Positions 26,642 through 36,206 of a DNA stretch of 64,000 nucleotides are shown piece by piece. The notes beneath the pieces were generated by a model, which did no database searches, was not told where the DNA came from, and saw only the letters and a program-made list of their open reading frames with translations. This stretch comes from Methylophilus sp. (lineage in GTDB: Bacteria > Pseudomonadota > Gammaproteobacteria > Burkholderiales > Methylophilaceae), in contig JAUYRP010000034.1 of NCBI GenBank assembly GCA_030696695.1, positions 434,001 through 498,000 of the forward strand, read 5' to 3'. Each line of letters starts with the position of its first letter. Position 1 is the first letter of the stretch. Position numbers and translations under genes: made by a program.

Positions 26642-28203
26642 TCAAAGTCTATGTTCCTCGTGACTCTACTGCCCTATCATTGGGCGCAGATAAAACGGCT
26701 GCTGCCATTGTGGCAGAAGCACAAAAACGCAATATTCAAATCGAGCTGATACGCAACGGTTCACGTGGTTTATTCTGGCTAGAACCATTTGTAGAAGTGG
26801 CTACGGAGAAAGGCCGCGTTGCTTTTGCGCCAGTGCAGCCCAAAGATGTACCTGGATTATTTGACGCGGATTTCTTGCATTCTGGAGCACACCCGCTTTA
26901 TTTAGGTTTAACTGAGGAATTAAGCTGGCTAAAAAAACAACAGCGCTTAACCTTTGCGCGCGTGGGCATCACAGACCCAGTGTCATTACAAGATTACATT
27001 GCGCATGATGGCTACAAAGGTTTAGCCAATGCACTCAACATGTCTGGTGCAGACATTGTAAAAGTGGTGACAGATTCTGGCTTACGTGGTCGTGGTGGTG
27101 CAGCGTTTCCAACCGGTATCAAATGGAATACGGTACTTAACGCGCCAGCGGAACAAAAATATATCGTATGCAATGCCGACGAAGGTGACTCAGGCACGTA
27201 TTCTGACCGCATGGTGATGGAAGACGACCCCTATGTGTTGATTGAAGGCATGACCATTGCGGGTGTTGCGGTGGGTGCTACTCAAGGCTATATCTATTTA
27301 CGCAGCGAATATCCGCATGCGCTGAAAGTGCTGAATGAGGCGATTGAAAAAGCAACCCAAGCTGGATACTTAGGCGACAATATTTGTGGTTCAGGCAAGG
27401 CATTTCATCTAGAAGTGCGCCGTGCCGCTGGTGCTTATGTGTGTGGCGAAGAGACTTCATTGCTTGAAAGCTTGGAAGGTAAGCGTGGTCTAGTGCGTTT
27501 TAAACCGCCGCTCCCCGCTATTGAAGGTTTATTCGGTAAACCAACAGTTGTGAACAATGTTATTTCGCTTGCGACTATCCCTATTATTTTGGACAAAGGG
27601 GCGCAATTTTATGCAGATTACGGCATGGGTCGTTCACGTGGTACTTTGCCAATTCAACTCGCGGGTAATCTCAAACAAGGCGGTTTAGTCGAACTTGCCT
27701 TTGGCGCTACCTTGCGTGAGTTGCTATATGACTTTGGCGGTGGCTCTGCTACTGGTAAGCCAATTCGTGCAGTGCAAGTAGGTGGACCATTGGGTGCCTA
27801 CCTGCCAGAAAGTCAATTTGATACGCCATTGGATTACGAAGAGTTTTCTAAAATTTGGGCGGTGTTAGGTCATGGCGGCATCGTAGCATTTGATGAAACC
27901 GTGGATATGGCCAAAATGGCACGCTATGCTTTTGAATTTTGTGCGATTGAAAGTTGCGGTAAGTGCACTCCCTGTCGCATAGGCTCCACACGTGGCGTTG
28001 AAGTGATGGACAAAATTGCTGCCAGTAAGCAAGAAAACCCGTCATCGCATGCAAAACATATTCAATTAGTGCGAGATTTGTCCGATACTATGTTAAATGG
28101 CTCTTTGTGCGCATTAGGCGGTATGACCCCATACCCTGTGCTGAGCGCATTGAATCATTTCCCTGAAGATTTTGGTTTAAATAAGAAGGAAGTTGCTGCT
28201 TAA
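26638..28203 (+). CDS. fdsB: NAD-dependent formate dehydrogenase, beta subunit
   Basis: The 521-aa NuoF-like subunit binds FMN, NAD and a [4Fe-4S] cluster. A short N-terminal thioredoxin-like part is followed by the NADH/FMN site [16 protein letters not shown] (about 145-160), [14 protein letters not shown], and the cluster motif [10 protein letters not shown] (about 440-449) with a distal Cys in GSLCALGGM. It transfers electrons from formate to NAD+. It overlaps fdsG and is followed by fdsA after 25 nt. Confidence 0.95.
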   Translation: MIKVYVPRDSTALSLGADKTAAAIVAEAQKRNIQIELIRNGSRGLFWLEPFVEVATEKGRVAFAPVQPKDVPGLFDADFLHSGAHPLYLGLTEELSWLKKQQRLTFARVGITDPVSLQDYIAHDGYKGLANALNMSGADIVKVVTDSGLRGRGGAAFPTGIKWNTVLNAPAEQKYIVCNADEGDSGTYSDRMVMEDDPYVLIEGMTIAGVAVGATQGYIYLRSEYPHALKVLNEAIEKATQAGYLGDNICGSGKAFHLEVRRAAGAYVCGEETSLLESLEGKRGLVRFKPPLPAIEGLFGKPTVVNNVISLATIPIILDKGAQFYADYGMGRSRGTLPIQLAGNLKQGGLVELAFGATLRELLYDFGGGSATGKPIRAVQVGGPLGAYLPESQFDTPLDYEEFSKIWAVLGHGGIVAFDETVDMAKMARYAFEFCAIESCGKCTPCRIGSTRGVEVMDKIAASKQENPSSHAKHIQLVRDLSDTMLNGSLCALGGMTPYPVLSALNHFPEDFGLNKKEVAA

Positions 28204-28228
28204 TTAAAGCGGCAAAGGATACGACACC

Positions 28229-31096
28229 ATGGATGACATTAAATACGACGCCAACAAAGATTACGGCACCCCAAAAATCGTGAGTGATAAATTAGTCACG
28301 CTCAATATTGATGGTGTGTCAGTCACTGTGCCCGAAGGCACTTCGATAATGCACGCCGCACAGTTGGGCGGTGTTACTGTGCCTAAACTATGTGCGACAG
28401 ACTCACTCGAGCCATTTGGTTCTTGTCGTCTGTGTCTAGTTGAAATTGAAGGCCGCCGTGGTTATCCAGCTTCCTGCACCACGCCAGTAGCGGAAGGCAT
28501 TAAAGTCAAAACGCAGACATCTAAACTAGCCGATGTACGTCGTGGTGTGATGGAGCTTTATATTTCAGATCATCCGCTCGATTGTCTCACCTGCGCTGCT
28601 AACGGTGATTGCGAATTACAAGATATGGCAGGTGCGGTCGGCCTGCGCGAAGTACGTTATGGATATGAGGGTGAAAACCATCTAGATTCAGTAAAAGATG
28701 AGTCCAATCCTTACTTTACCTTTGATCCAAGCAAGTGCATTGTGTGTAGCCGCTGTGTACGCGCATGTGAAGAAACACAAGGGACGTTTGCTTTAACCAT
28801 CGAAGGGCGCGGTTTTGGCAGCAAAGTCTCGGCGGGTAATAAAGATTTCATGGATTCTGAGTGTGTGTCTTGTGGCGCTTGTGTGCAAGCCTGCCCAACT
28901 GCCACGCTGATGGAAAAAACCGTCATCGAAGCGGGTACGCCTGAGCATAAAATCACGACCACTTGTGCCTATTGTGGTGTGGGCTGTAGTTTTGATGCGG
29001 AAATGAAAGGCGAAGAAGTCGTCCGGATGACGCCGAATAAAGACGGTGGTGCAAACCATGGACACTCTTGCGTGAAAGGTCGTTTTGCTTGGGGTTATGC
29101 CACACATCAAGACCGTATCACGACACCGATGATTCGTAAAAGCATACATGACCCATGGCAAACAGTGGGTTGGGATGAAGCCATTAATTATGCAGCCAGC
29201 GAAATCACGCGTATTCAAGCCAAATATGGCAAGGATTCAGTAGGCGGTATTACTTCCTCACGTTGCACTAATGAAGAAGTGTACGTCACACAGAAACTGG
29301 TACGTGCTGTATTTGGTAGCAATAACGTAGATACTTGCGCACGTGTTTGTCACAGCCCTACAGGCTATGGTTTAAAACAAACCTTGGGCGAATCTGCTGG
29401 TACACAAACCTTTGATTCTGTCATGAAATCGGATGTGATTTTGATTATTGGTGCGAACCCAACCGATGGTCACCCAGTGTTTGCTTCTATTATGAAACGC
29501 CGTTTACGTGAAGGCGCAAAACTGATTATTGCAGACCCCCGTGCCATTGATTTGGTGGAAAACTCCCCACATGTGCGCGCTGATTACCATTTGAATTTAC
29601 GTCCAGGTACCAATGTGGCCTTAGTGTCAGCCTTGGCACATGTGATTGTGACAGAAGGTTTGGTGAAAGAAGACTTTGTGCGAGAGCGTTGTGAGTGGGA
29701 CTCATACGTGGCATGGCGCGACTTTGTGGCAAAACCAGAGAATTCACCAGAAAGCTTATCCAAAGATATCGGCGTGGATCCACAAAAAGTACGTGAAGCA
29801 GCAAGGTTATTTGCTACAGGCGGCAATGCCGCTATTTACTATGGCTTAGGCGTGACTGAGCACAGCCAAGGCTCGACTACAGTGATGGGTATTGCTAACT
29901 TAGCGATGGCTACAGGCAATGTGGGCCGTGAAGGTGTTGGTGTCAACCCATTGCGAGGTCAAAACAATGTGCAAGGCTCATGCGATATGGGCTCTATGCC
30001 ACATGAGTTCCCAGGCTATCGCCATGTGGCGGATGATGAAACACGTGCCGAATTTGAAGCGGCTTGGGGCAGACCGCTGAGTGCAGATCCAGGCTTACGC
30101 ATCCCCAATATGTTGGATTTAGCGACCGAAGGTAGCTTTAAAGCCTTGTATTGCGTGGGTGAAGACATTGCGCAGTCAGATCCTGATACACAGCACGTCA
30201 CACATGCATTGGAATCGATGGAGTGCGTGATTGTGCAAGATTTATTCTTGAATGAAACGGCCATGTTTGCTCACGTATTTTTCCCCGGCGCATCATTCCT
30301 AGAGAAAAACGGTACATTTACCAATGCAGAGCGTCGTATCTCGCCTGTGCGTCGCGTCATGACGCCGAAGAACGGTATGGAAGATTGGGAAATTACTGCA
30401 AAATTCTCTGCAGCGTTGGGTTACGAAATGAAATACAACCATGCCAGTGAAATCATGGATGAAATTGCAGCACTCACGCCCACATTCAAAGGCGTCAGCT
30501 TTAAGAAACTGGATGAGTTGGGTAGTATTCAATGGCCATGTAATGATGAGGCCCCAGAAGGTACGCCGACCATGCACGTAGACGAATTTGTACGCGGCAA
30601 AGGCAAGTTCTTTGTGACGCAATATGTGCCGACGACTGAGAAGGTGAATGCGAAATACCCACTCATACTGACGACAGGTCGTATTTTGTCGCAATATAAC
30701 GTGGGAGCGCAAACGCGCCGTACTCAAAACGTCGCTTGGCACAAAGAGGATTTAATTGAAATTCATCCACATGACGCAGAAGATCGTGGAATCCATGAGG
30801 GTGACTGGGTGGGCATTACCAGTCGTGCTGGTGAGACAGTGCTGCGCGCTACTATTACTGAGCGCGTGCAGCCAGGTGTGGTGTATACCACGTTCCACCA
30901 TCCTGAATCTGGCGCTAACGTCATTACCACGGATAACTCAGACTGGGCGACCAATTGTCCTGAATACAAAGTGACGGCCGTACAAGTGTCACGGGTGAAT
31001 CAGCTTTCTAACTGGCAGCAGGAATACCAAGAGTTTAGTGAATCGCAAATTCACCTAACGGGCATATTGCCAGCCAAGCCGGCAGTCGTCGAATAA
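28229..31096 (+). CDS. fdsA: NAD-dependent formate dehydrogenase, catalytic alpha subunit
   Basis: The 955-aa molybdoenzyme oxidises formate to CO2. It begins with a [2Fe-2S] ferredoxin-like domain (Cys in EPFGSCRLCLVE). A NuoG-like region with two [4Fe-4S] motifs (CIVCSRCVRACEE and CVSCGACVQACP) follows, then the molybdopterin domain with its own cluster motif (CAYCGVGC). The metal ligand is cysteine, in CARVCHSPTGYG near residue 378, so no selenocysteine readthrough is needed. An AAGGAT ribosome site precedes ATG. It is the soluble cytoplasmic Fds type, not the membrane-bound Fdn type. Confidence 0.96.
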   Translation: MDDIKYDANKDYGTPKIVSDKLVTLNIDGVSVTVPEGTSIMHAAQLGGVTVPKLCATDSLEPFGSCRLCLVEIEGRRGYPASCTTPVAEGIKVKTQTSKLADVRRGVMELYISDHPLDCLTCAANGDCELQDMAGAVGLREVRYGYEGENHLDSVKDESNPYFTFDPSKCIVCSRCVRACEETQGTFALTIEGRGFGSKVSAGNKDFMDSECVSCGACVQACPTATLMEKTVIEAGTPEHKITTTCAYCGVGCSFDAEMKGEEVVRMTPNKDGGANHGHSCVKGRFAWGYATHQDRITTPMIRKSIHDPWQTVGWDEAINYAASEITRIQAKYGKDSVGGITSSRCTNEEVYVTQKLVRAVFGSNNVDTCARVCHSPTGYGLKQTLGESAGTQTFDSVMKSDVILIIGANPTDGHPVFASIMKRRLREGAKLIIADPRAIDLVENSPHVRADYHLNLRPGTNVALVSALAHVIVTEGLVKEDFVRERCEWDSYVAWRDFVAKPENSPESLSKDIGVDPQKVREAARLFATGGNAAIYYGLGVTEHSQGSTTVMGIANLAMATGNVGREGVGVNPLRGQNNVQGSCDMGSMPHEFPGYRHVADDETRAEFEAAWGRPLSADPGLRIPNMLDLATEGSFKALYCVGEDIAQSDPDTQHVTHALESMECVIVQDLFLNETAMFAHVFFPGASFLEKNGTFTNAERRISPVRRVMTPKNGMEDWEITAKFSAALGYEMKYNHASEIMDEIAALTPTFKGVSFKKLDELGSIQWPCNDEAPEGTPTMHVDEFVRGKGKFFVTQYVPTTEKVNAKYPLILTTGRILSQYNVGAQTRRTQNVAWHKEDLIEIHPHDAEDRGIHEGDWVGITSRAGETVLRATITERVQPGVVYTTFHHPESGANVITTDNSDWATNCPEYKVTAVQVSRVNQLSNWQQEYQEFSESQIHLTGILPAKPAVVE

Positions 31097-31109
31097 CTGG
31101 TGTAAACAT

Positions 31110-31964
31110 GTGGCACCGACTATCAACACCGTGACTGATTGGTTTGCACAAGACGCGCTCGAACAGCAATTAAGTGCGCAATCGTATTCGGTGAAGCAGT
31201 GGCGAGATGGTCGGTTTAAGCAAGTCACCGATCAGTTGGCCGAAGAAGTCCCCATCGCGTTGGTGTATAACGGTGTGTCGCATGCTGTGATGTTGGCTAG
31301 CCCGCAGGATTTAGAGGATTTTGCACTTGGGTTTTCACTGACTGAGGGTATTTTGCAGAAAAAAAGTGATTTGTATGCCGTTGAGATTCAAACACACCAC
31401 AACGGCATAGAACTGCATTTAGAGATTGCAACTGAACAGTTTGTCAATTTAAAAGCGCGTAGACGTAGTTTGGTGGGGCGCACGGGCTGCGGCTTATGTG
31501 GCGCTGAAAGTTTAAGCCAAGTATTTCGCTTACCTGAAACGGACGCTACGGCAGATACACCACACACTACTATTGCTATGCACAGTGTGTTTAAGGCGCA
31601 CCAAGCAATGCAATCGTTGCAGCAGTTACAACGTGTGACAGGCGCGACACATGCTTGTGCTTGGGCACAAACGAATGGCGACATCGGCTTGTTGAGAGAA
31701 GATGTAGGGCGGCACAATGCGTTGGATAAACTGATAGGCGCACTGGCTAAACAGGAACAGCAGGGCGGTTTTATTTTGACTACCAGCCGTGCTAGCTACG
31801 AGATGGTACAAAAGGTGGCGATGGCAGGGTTTGACTTGCTGGCAGCGATTTCTGCGCCCACTGGTTTAGCCGTGCGGATTGCAGAAGCTTCGCGCATTAC
31901 ATTATTGGGCTTCGTGCGTAATCAACAATTAGTGGCCTATAGTCATGCCGACAGAATGATTTAG
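31110..31964 (+). CDS. fdhD: Formate dehydrogenase sulfurtransferase FdhD
   Basis: The 284-aa chaperone (FdsC in fds operons) transfers sulfur to the molybdenum cofactor before insertion into FdsA. The conserved GRTGCGLCGAESL, with the sulfur-carrying C-x2-C, lies near residue 125. REDVGRHNALDKLIG, near 195, is the family signature. The start given is GTG 31110 with only a weak ribosome site. An overlapping ATG at 31108 is out of frame. It sits 13 nt after fdsA. Confidence 0.93.
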   Translation: MAPTINTVTDWFAQDALEQQLSAQSYSVKQWRDGRFKQVTDQLAEEVPIALVYNGVSHAVMLASPQDLEDFALGFSLTEGILQKKSDLYAVEIQTHHNGIELHLEIATEQFVNLKARRRSLVGRTGCGLCGAESLSQVFRLPETDATADTPHTTIAMHSVFKAHQAMQSLQQLQRVTGATHACAWAQTNGDIGLLREDVGRHNALDKLIGALAKQEQQGGFILTTSRASYEMVQKVAMAGFDLLAAISAPTGLAVRIAEASRITLLGFVRNQQLVAYSHADRMI

Positions 31965-32002
31965 CACTATATTTTAAATAGAAACAGTTAAAGCAGATTA
32001 AG

Positions 32003-32218
32003 ATGGAAATAGAAAAACTAATTAAGATGGCGAACCAGATAGGTGATTTTTTTGAAGCTTATCCTGATGCAGAACTCGCCAAAAAAGACATAGCCAATCA
32101 TTTACAGCGCTTTTGGAATTCGGTCATGATTAAATCCATTGTTGCGCACGTCAAGCAACAGCAAGGAACAGGTCTTCATCCGAGAGTAATCGACGCAATA
32201 CAACAACATATTGCATAA
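32003..32218 (+). CDS. fdsD: Formate dehydrogenase delta subunit
   Basis: The 71-aa small subunit of Fds complexes has the characteristic MANQIGDFFEAYP start and LQRFWNSVMIKSIV centre. The family binds near the cofactor and helps assembly or stability. It is last in fdsGBA-fdhD-fdsD, 38 nt after fdhD. Length is normal. Confidence 0.92.
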   Translation: MEIEKLIKMANQIGDFFEAYPDAELAKKDIANHLQRFWNSVMIKSIVAHVKQQQGTGLHPRVIDAIQQHIA

Positions 32219-32236
32219 GGCTTGAATGTTGTGTTG

Positions 32237-32248
32237 CTCGTATACGAG
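32237..32248. repeat. Palindrome between convergent fdsD and glycosyltransferase genes
   Basis: CTCGTATACGAG is a perfect 12-bp palindrome in the 52-nt gap. It lacks a T run, so it is at most a weak transcript end. Confidence 0.3.
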
Positions 32249-32270
32249 TTCTATGAAAATTATTTGATGA

Positions 32271-33923
32271 CTATTGCGCTCTTAGGAATAATCTAAAGCC
32301 TTCACGACGCTCACTTATGTGACGGCCTTGCCAAACTAATTGCCAATCGCTTCCTGGTGTTTCTCTTCCTTTGCTACTGTTATCCTGAATAAGATATAAG
32401 TCACAATTGAGTTGCTGCTCTGTTTCAAGTGGATGGGTTTTAATGTCCGCAAAATAATGCAGCAAGTCTTGTTGAGGTTCACCTAGGTGCAGACTGTTTA
32501 CACAAGCAAAGCCAGTCGGTAATGCTGCTTTAAGATCCGAAAATACCGTTTGATAACCACGCGCAGATTCAATCATGGGTAGCCATAATGTCATCAGCAA
32601 AGTCCAGACGCATGTCATGCCAATCGCCCAGTTGGTAGCAGCGGAACGGTTAGAATGCTGAGATCTGAAAATCGCAAATAACCAAATTAGTGTGACTGCA
32701 GATGCAACGATAAACGCGAACATACCAAACTCAAGATGCGTTAACCCGGATAAATACGTTAACCGCTCTTTGATTTTGCTGGGACTGCCAGTCATCATTG
32801 CTGTCCAGCCCAGCCATGTTAAACCACTCAATATGCCAAATAAAATAAGGCCAAACCAATTTAGTGCCCCTGCGGCACCCCGCTTTAAGGTTTCAATGCT
32901 ACCGCCGGCCATGGCCGTTAGCGGGATAAGTAAGGGTAAAGCAAAGACTTCTTTGCGTTCGGCACCAAATCCAATCAATACTAATGCCACCACAAAAAAC
33001 ACCAACATCAACTGAAAGCGTGGCTTGAGCAATAGTTGAGACCGAAAGCGCCATAGACCCCATAGTGCAAGTGGAAGGGCTGGCCATGCGTACCACAGCA
33101 ATGTTCTTAAGAAATATAGATGCAGGCTTTGATTGAATTCAGAGAGGCTGTTGATCCACCAACCTGACAAAAGCTCAGGTGCGTATAACCAGCTTGAAAT
33201 TGCCCAAATGAGTATCAAAGGGCTTGCGACTAACGCTGCAAGCATGGATACCACCAAAAAATGTCTGCTGCGCCAATGCTCAAATAAGAGCGGTAATGCA
33301 ATACAAGTGCACAAGATGATCAATGCTGGTAATAATCCCGTCGATAAGAAACTAACAGCAAGACCTAAGCCCAATAAAATGGATGCACGGTAAGGGCGGC
33401 GCTTAGACAGTGCAAGTGCATAAAATGCGGTGGTTAAACCAGTCAGTGCAGAGACTGCAGGCATCATCGTGTGCGCGCTAATAACCAATCCTAAGCAGCC
33501 GATAAAGACAAAAGTGGTTTGGCGACCGATACCTTTATCCCATAACTCACGTCCTGTCATGCCTATCATGAGTAATGTCATCAGCATCCAGACCCCAGAG
33601 CTTAATCTAGCGGCATCATGGATTGAGACTATTGGATTTAAAACAGACGAAAATGCTGCGGCTACGAGGTAGTAGAGTGGTGGGTTCTCAAGGTGTACGT
33701 GACTCACCGCAATCGGCGTCAGCCAGCTACCGCCTTCTATAATCTGTTTGATAATGCTAATCGATTGTGATTCAAATGGTTTCCATGGAGAATGTCCCAC
33801 CAATCCAAACAACAACCAAATAGCACATAGCACGATCAAGAGATGTGTTTTTGCACGCTCACCAACGCGCGCCCGTGGCGTCGCCATGTTGCCTTGCCAG
33901 TCATGATCTAAATCAAATCGCAT
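32271..33923 (-). CDS. ArnT/PMT-like membrane glycosyltransferase
   Basis: The 550-aa polytopic protein has 10-12 hydrophobic segments. The first periplasmic loop carries GHSPWKPFESQS and HVHLENPPLYYLVAA, the charged E/D-containing pattern of GT-C enzymes such as ArnT that use polyprenyl-phosphate sugars. A soluble C-terminal periplasmic domain (from about 455) follows. The substrate may be lipid A or a protein and cannot be told. An alternative Met lies 12 residues downstream. It is single, convergent with fdsD. Confidence 0.75.
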   Translation of the reverse strand: MRFDLDHDWQGNMATPRARVGERAKTHLLIVLCAIWLLFGLVGHSPWKPFESQSISIIKQIIEGGSWLTPIAVSHVHLENPPLYYLVAAAFSSVLNPIVSIHDAARLSSGVWMLMTLLMIGMTGRELWDKGIGRQTTFVFIGCLGLVISAHTMMPAVSALTGLTTAFYALALSKRRPYRASILLGLGLAVSFLSTGLLPALIILCTCIALPLLFEHWRSRHFLVVSMLAALVASPLILIWAISSWLYAPELLSGWWINSLSEFNQSLHLYFLRTLLWYAWPALPLALWGLWRFRSQLLLKPRFQLMLVFFVVALVLIGFGAERKEVFALPLLIPLTAMAGGSIETLKRGAAGALNWFGLILFGILSGLTWLGWTAMMTGSPSKIKERLTYLSGLTHLEFGMFAFIVASAVTLIWLFAIFRSQHSNRSAATNWAIGMTCVWTLLMTLWLPMIESARGYQTVFSDLKAALPTGFACVNSLHLGEPQQDLLHYFADIKTHPLETEQQLNCDLYLIQDNSSKGRETPGSDWQLVWQGRHISERREGFRLFLRAQ

Positions 33924-33971
33924 GATATGAGTGAGGTGCTAAAAATAACTAAATAGTATAGAAAAAAAACA

Positions 33972-34000
33972 AAAAAGGCAGCTAGGCTGCCTTTTTAAAC
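33972..34000 (-). terminator. rpmE terminator
   Basis: On the minus strand a perfect 11-bp stem (AAAAAGGCAGC with GCTGCCTTTTT) has a 3-nt loop and is followed by further T. It lies 17 nt past the rpmE stop. Confidence 0.9.
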
Positions 34001-34012
34001 CAACAATCGACA

Positions 34013-34213
34013 TTACATACCGTATTTTTGGCGGAATTTCTCAACACGACCAGCCGTATCTACAATTTTTTGCTTACCTGTATAGAACGGGTGGCATTGT
34101 GAGCAAACTTCAATGTTAAGGTCACGGCCATTTGTGGAGCGTGTTTTAAATTTGTTGCCGCAGCTACAAGTAATATTAATTTCTGGGTAATTTGGGTGAA
34201 TTTCAGCTTTCAT
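34013..34213 (-). CDS. rpmE: 50S ribosomal protein L31
   Basis: The 66-aa zinc-containing (C+) form has the zinc ligands in CSCGNKF and [18 protein letters not shown], the diagnostic L31 sequence. A strong promoter (34253-34281) and its own terminator make it monocistronic. Because the C+ form needs zinc, a zinc-free paralogue might exist elsewhere. Confidence 0.97.
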   Translation of the reverse strand: MKAEIHPNYPEINITCSCGNKFKTRSTNGRDLNIEVCSQCHPFYTGKQKIVDTAGRVEKFRQKYGM

Positions 34214-34252
34214 GCTTTTCTCTCTATATTAAGCAGTTGCAGTAAACCGTGC

Positions 34253-34281
34253 ATTATGTATTACTTTTTTTGTTTTTGCAA
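34253..34281 (-). promoter_or_regulatory. rpmE promoter
   Basis: Minus strand: TTGCAA (34281-34276), a 17-nt spacer and CATAAT (34258-34253). This gives a leader of about 33 nt. Confidence 0.65.
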
Positions 34282-34365
34282 ACTAAACTAGCCATAAAAG
34301 CTTGTTTATAAGTAACTAGTAGTGCAGTTTCAAATGCGTCGCATTTCGCAATCAGGTGATAATTC

Positions 34366-34384
34366 GCAGCTAAGGAATAGCTGC
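34366..34384. repeat. Hairpin between rho and rpmE
   Basis: Perfect 7-bp arms GCAGCTA and TAGCTGC enclose a 5-nt loop, downstream of rho on the minus strand without a T run. A nearby AAATGCG-T-CGCATTT palindrome (34332-34346) is also present. These may stabilise the rho mRNA end; no intrinsic terminator was seen. Confidence 0.35.
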
Positions 34385-34429
34385 AATTATAATAACACTA
34401 TAAATAATTAAGAATTTTCGAGATAAAAA

Positions 34430-35689
34430 TTAACCGCGGCGCATGCTATCAAAGAAATCCGCATTATTTTTTGTGGCTTTGATTTTATCAAGCAAGAATT
34501 CCATTGCTTCCAAGTCGTCCATTGGATAGAGTAATTTGCGTAATACCCATATTTTTTGTAATACATCTTTTTCAATGAGCAACTCTTCACGACGTGTGCC
34601 AGACTTATTGACATTGATAGCAGGGTAAATCCGTTTTTCGGCCATACGACGGTCAAGATGGATTTCCATGTTGCCAGTGCCTTTGAATTCTTCGTAAATT
34701 ACGTCGTCCATACGCGAACCGGTATCAACTAGTGCTGTAGCGATAATTGTCAGTGAGCCACCTTCTTCAACATTTCGGGCTGCGCCAAAAAAACGTTTTG
34801 GTTTTTGTAACGCATTGGCGTCTACACCGCCCGTTAACACTTTGCCTGATGAAGGAATAACCGTGTTGTATGCACGTGCTAATCGCGTAATAGAGTCTAA
34901 TAGAATTACCACATCTTTTTTATGCTCAACGAGACGCTTAGCTTTTTCCAGTACCATTTCCGCTACTTGCACGTGGCGCGTCGCGGGCTCATCAAATGTA
35001 GATGCGACAACTTCACCACGCACTGAGCGCGTCATTTCTGTGACCTCTTCAGGACGCTCATCTATCAGTAGCACAATCAGAATAACATCAGGATGGTTGG
35101 CGGTAATGGCATGCGCAATATTTTGCATCATGACGGTTTTACCGCTTTTAGGGCTTGCGACTAGCAAACCACGCTGACCACGACCTATTGGGGCAATCAT
35201 ATCAATGACGCGGCTGGTGACATTTTCTTCGCCACGGATGTCGCGCTCCAATATCATGGGGCGCGTAGGGAATAATGGTGTTAGATTCTCGAATAAAATT
35301 TTATGTTTGGTGTTTTCTGGCGCTTCGCCATTCACCATATCAACTTTTACCAGCGCAAAGTAACGTTCACCGTCTTTGGGTGTGCGAATCTCGCCCTGAA
35401 TGCTATCGCCAGTGTGTAAATTAAAACGACGAATTTGCGAAGGCGAAACATAGATATCATCAGGGCCCGCTAAGTATGACGTATCAGGTGAGCGCAGAAA
35501 TCCAAATCCATCCTGTAACACTTCCAACGTGCCATCGCCAAATATGCTGTCACCTTTCTTTGCTTTATTTTTCAAGATAGCAAAGATGACATCCTGTTTC
35601 CGCATTCGACTTGCGTTTTCAATTTCATTGGCGATTGCCATGTCGACAAGTTCGGTCACTGGGAGATGTTTTAAATCGGATAAATGCAT
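34430..35689 (-). CDS. rho: Transcription termination factor Rho
   Basis: The 419-aa RNA helicase forms hexamers that end transcription. The N-terminal domain has the RNA-binding motif DGFGFLRSP (about 60-68). The ATPase has P-loop [12 protein letters not shown] (about 178), Walker [17 protein letters not shown], and the Q/R-loop region further on. Length equals E. coli Rho. trxA lies directly upstream, the same trxA-rho order as in enterobacteria. Confidence 0.98.
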   Translation of the reverse strand: MHLSDLKHLPVTELVDMAIANEIENASRMRKQDVIFAILKNKAKKGDSIFGDGTLEVLQDGFGFLRSPDTSYLAGPDDIYVSPSQIRRFNLHTGDSIQGEIRTPKDGERYFALVKVDMVNGEAPENTKHKILFENLTPLFPTRPMILERDIRGEENVTSRVIDMIAPIGRGQRGLLVASPKSGKTVMMQNIAHAITANHPDVILIVLLIDERPEEVTEMTRSVRGEVVASTFDEPATRHVQVAEMVLEKAKRLVEHKKDVVILLDSITRLARAYNTVIPSSGKVLTGGVDANALQKPKRFFGAARNVEEGGSLTIIATALVDTGSRMDDVIYEEFKGTGNMEIHLDRRMAEKRIYPAINVNKSGTRREELLIEKDVLQKIWVLRKLLYPMDDLEAMEFLLDKIKATKNNADFFDSMRRG

Positions 35690-35741
35690 GAGGTTGCTCG
35701 CTAGAGATGAGTCTTACAAGAGAATGATTGAATTTTGAGGA

Positions 35742-35771
35742 ATCTGGTTTCTAGCGTTTAAGAAACCAGAT
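35742..35771 (-). repeat. Stem-loop in the trxA-rho gap
   Basis: Perfect 11-bp arms ATCTGGTTTCT and AGAAACCAGAT enclose an 8-nt loop, in the 99-nt gap between trxA and rho. It is followed by TCCTC rather than a T run, so it is not a standard terminator. It could be an mRNA processing or rho-leader control element. Confidence 0.45.
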
Positions 35772-35788
35772 AGTGATATTAGTGCTAA

Positions 35789-36115
35789 TTAAATGTTGCT
35801 GTCAATAAACGCCGTGAGTTGAGATTTTGATAATGCGCCCACTTTGGTGGCTTCCACATTGCCATTTTTAAACAGCATGAGCGTTGGAATGCCACGAATA
35901 CCGTATTTTGGTGGTGTTTGTTGATTGTCATCAATATTGAGTTTTGCAATCTTTAAACGACCAGCATATTCTTTGCTGATGTCATCAAGAATAGGGGCAA
36001 TCATTTTACACGGCCCGCACCACTCTGCCCAGTAGTCAACTAATACAGGGATGGGTGATTGCAGAACTTCTTGTTCAAACCCCTCATCACTTAAATGAAT
36101 AATATGTTCGCTCAT
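35789..36115 (-). CDS. trxA: Thioredoxin 1
   Basis: The 108-aa classical thioredoxin reduces disulfides in cytoplasmic proteins. The active site is WCGPCK with Cys33 and Cys36, the buried Asp lies in VLVDYW, and the cis-Pro in GIPTLM. It lies upstream of rho. It could also reduce the peroxiredoxin Bcp encoded elsewhere in the window. Confidence 0.97.
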   Translation of the reverse strand: MSEHIIHLSDEGFEQEVLQSPIPVLVDYWAEWCGPCKMIAPILDDISKEYAGRLKIAKLNIDDNQQTPPKYGIRGIPTLMLFKNGNVEATKVGALSKSQLTAFIDSNI

Positions 36116-36206
36116 TGTTGCCTCGTAAGAAATTACTTAAACCGTAAAGGTAAGAATAGAAAATATAAATGTGTTTGGACGAATGCCAGATGTTATCCAT
36201 AGTATA

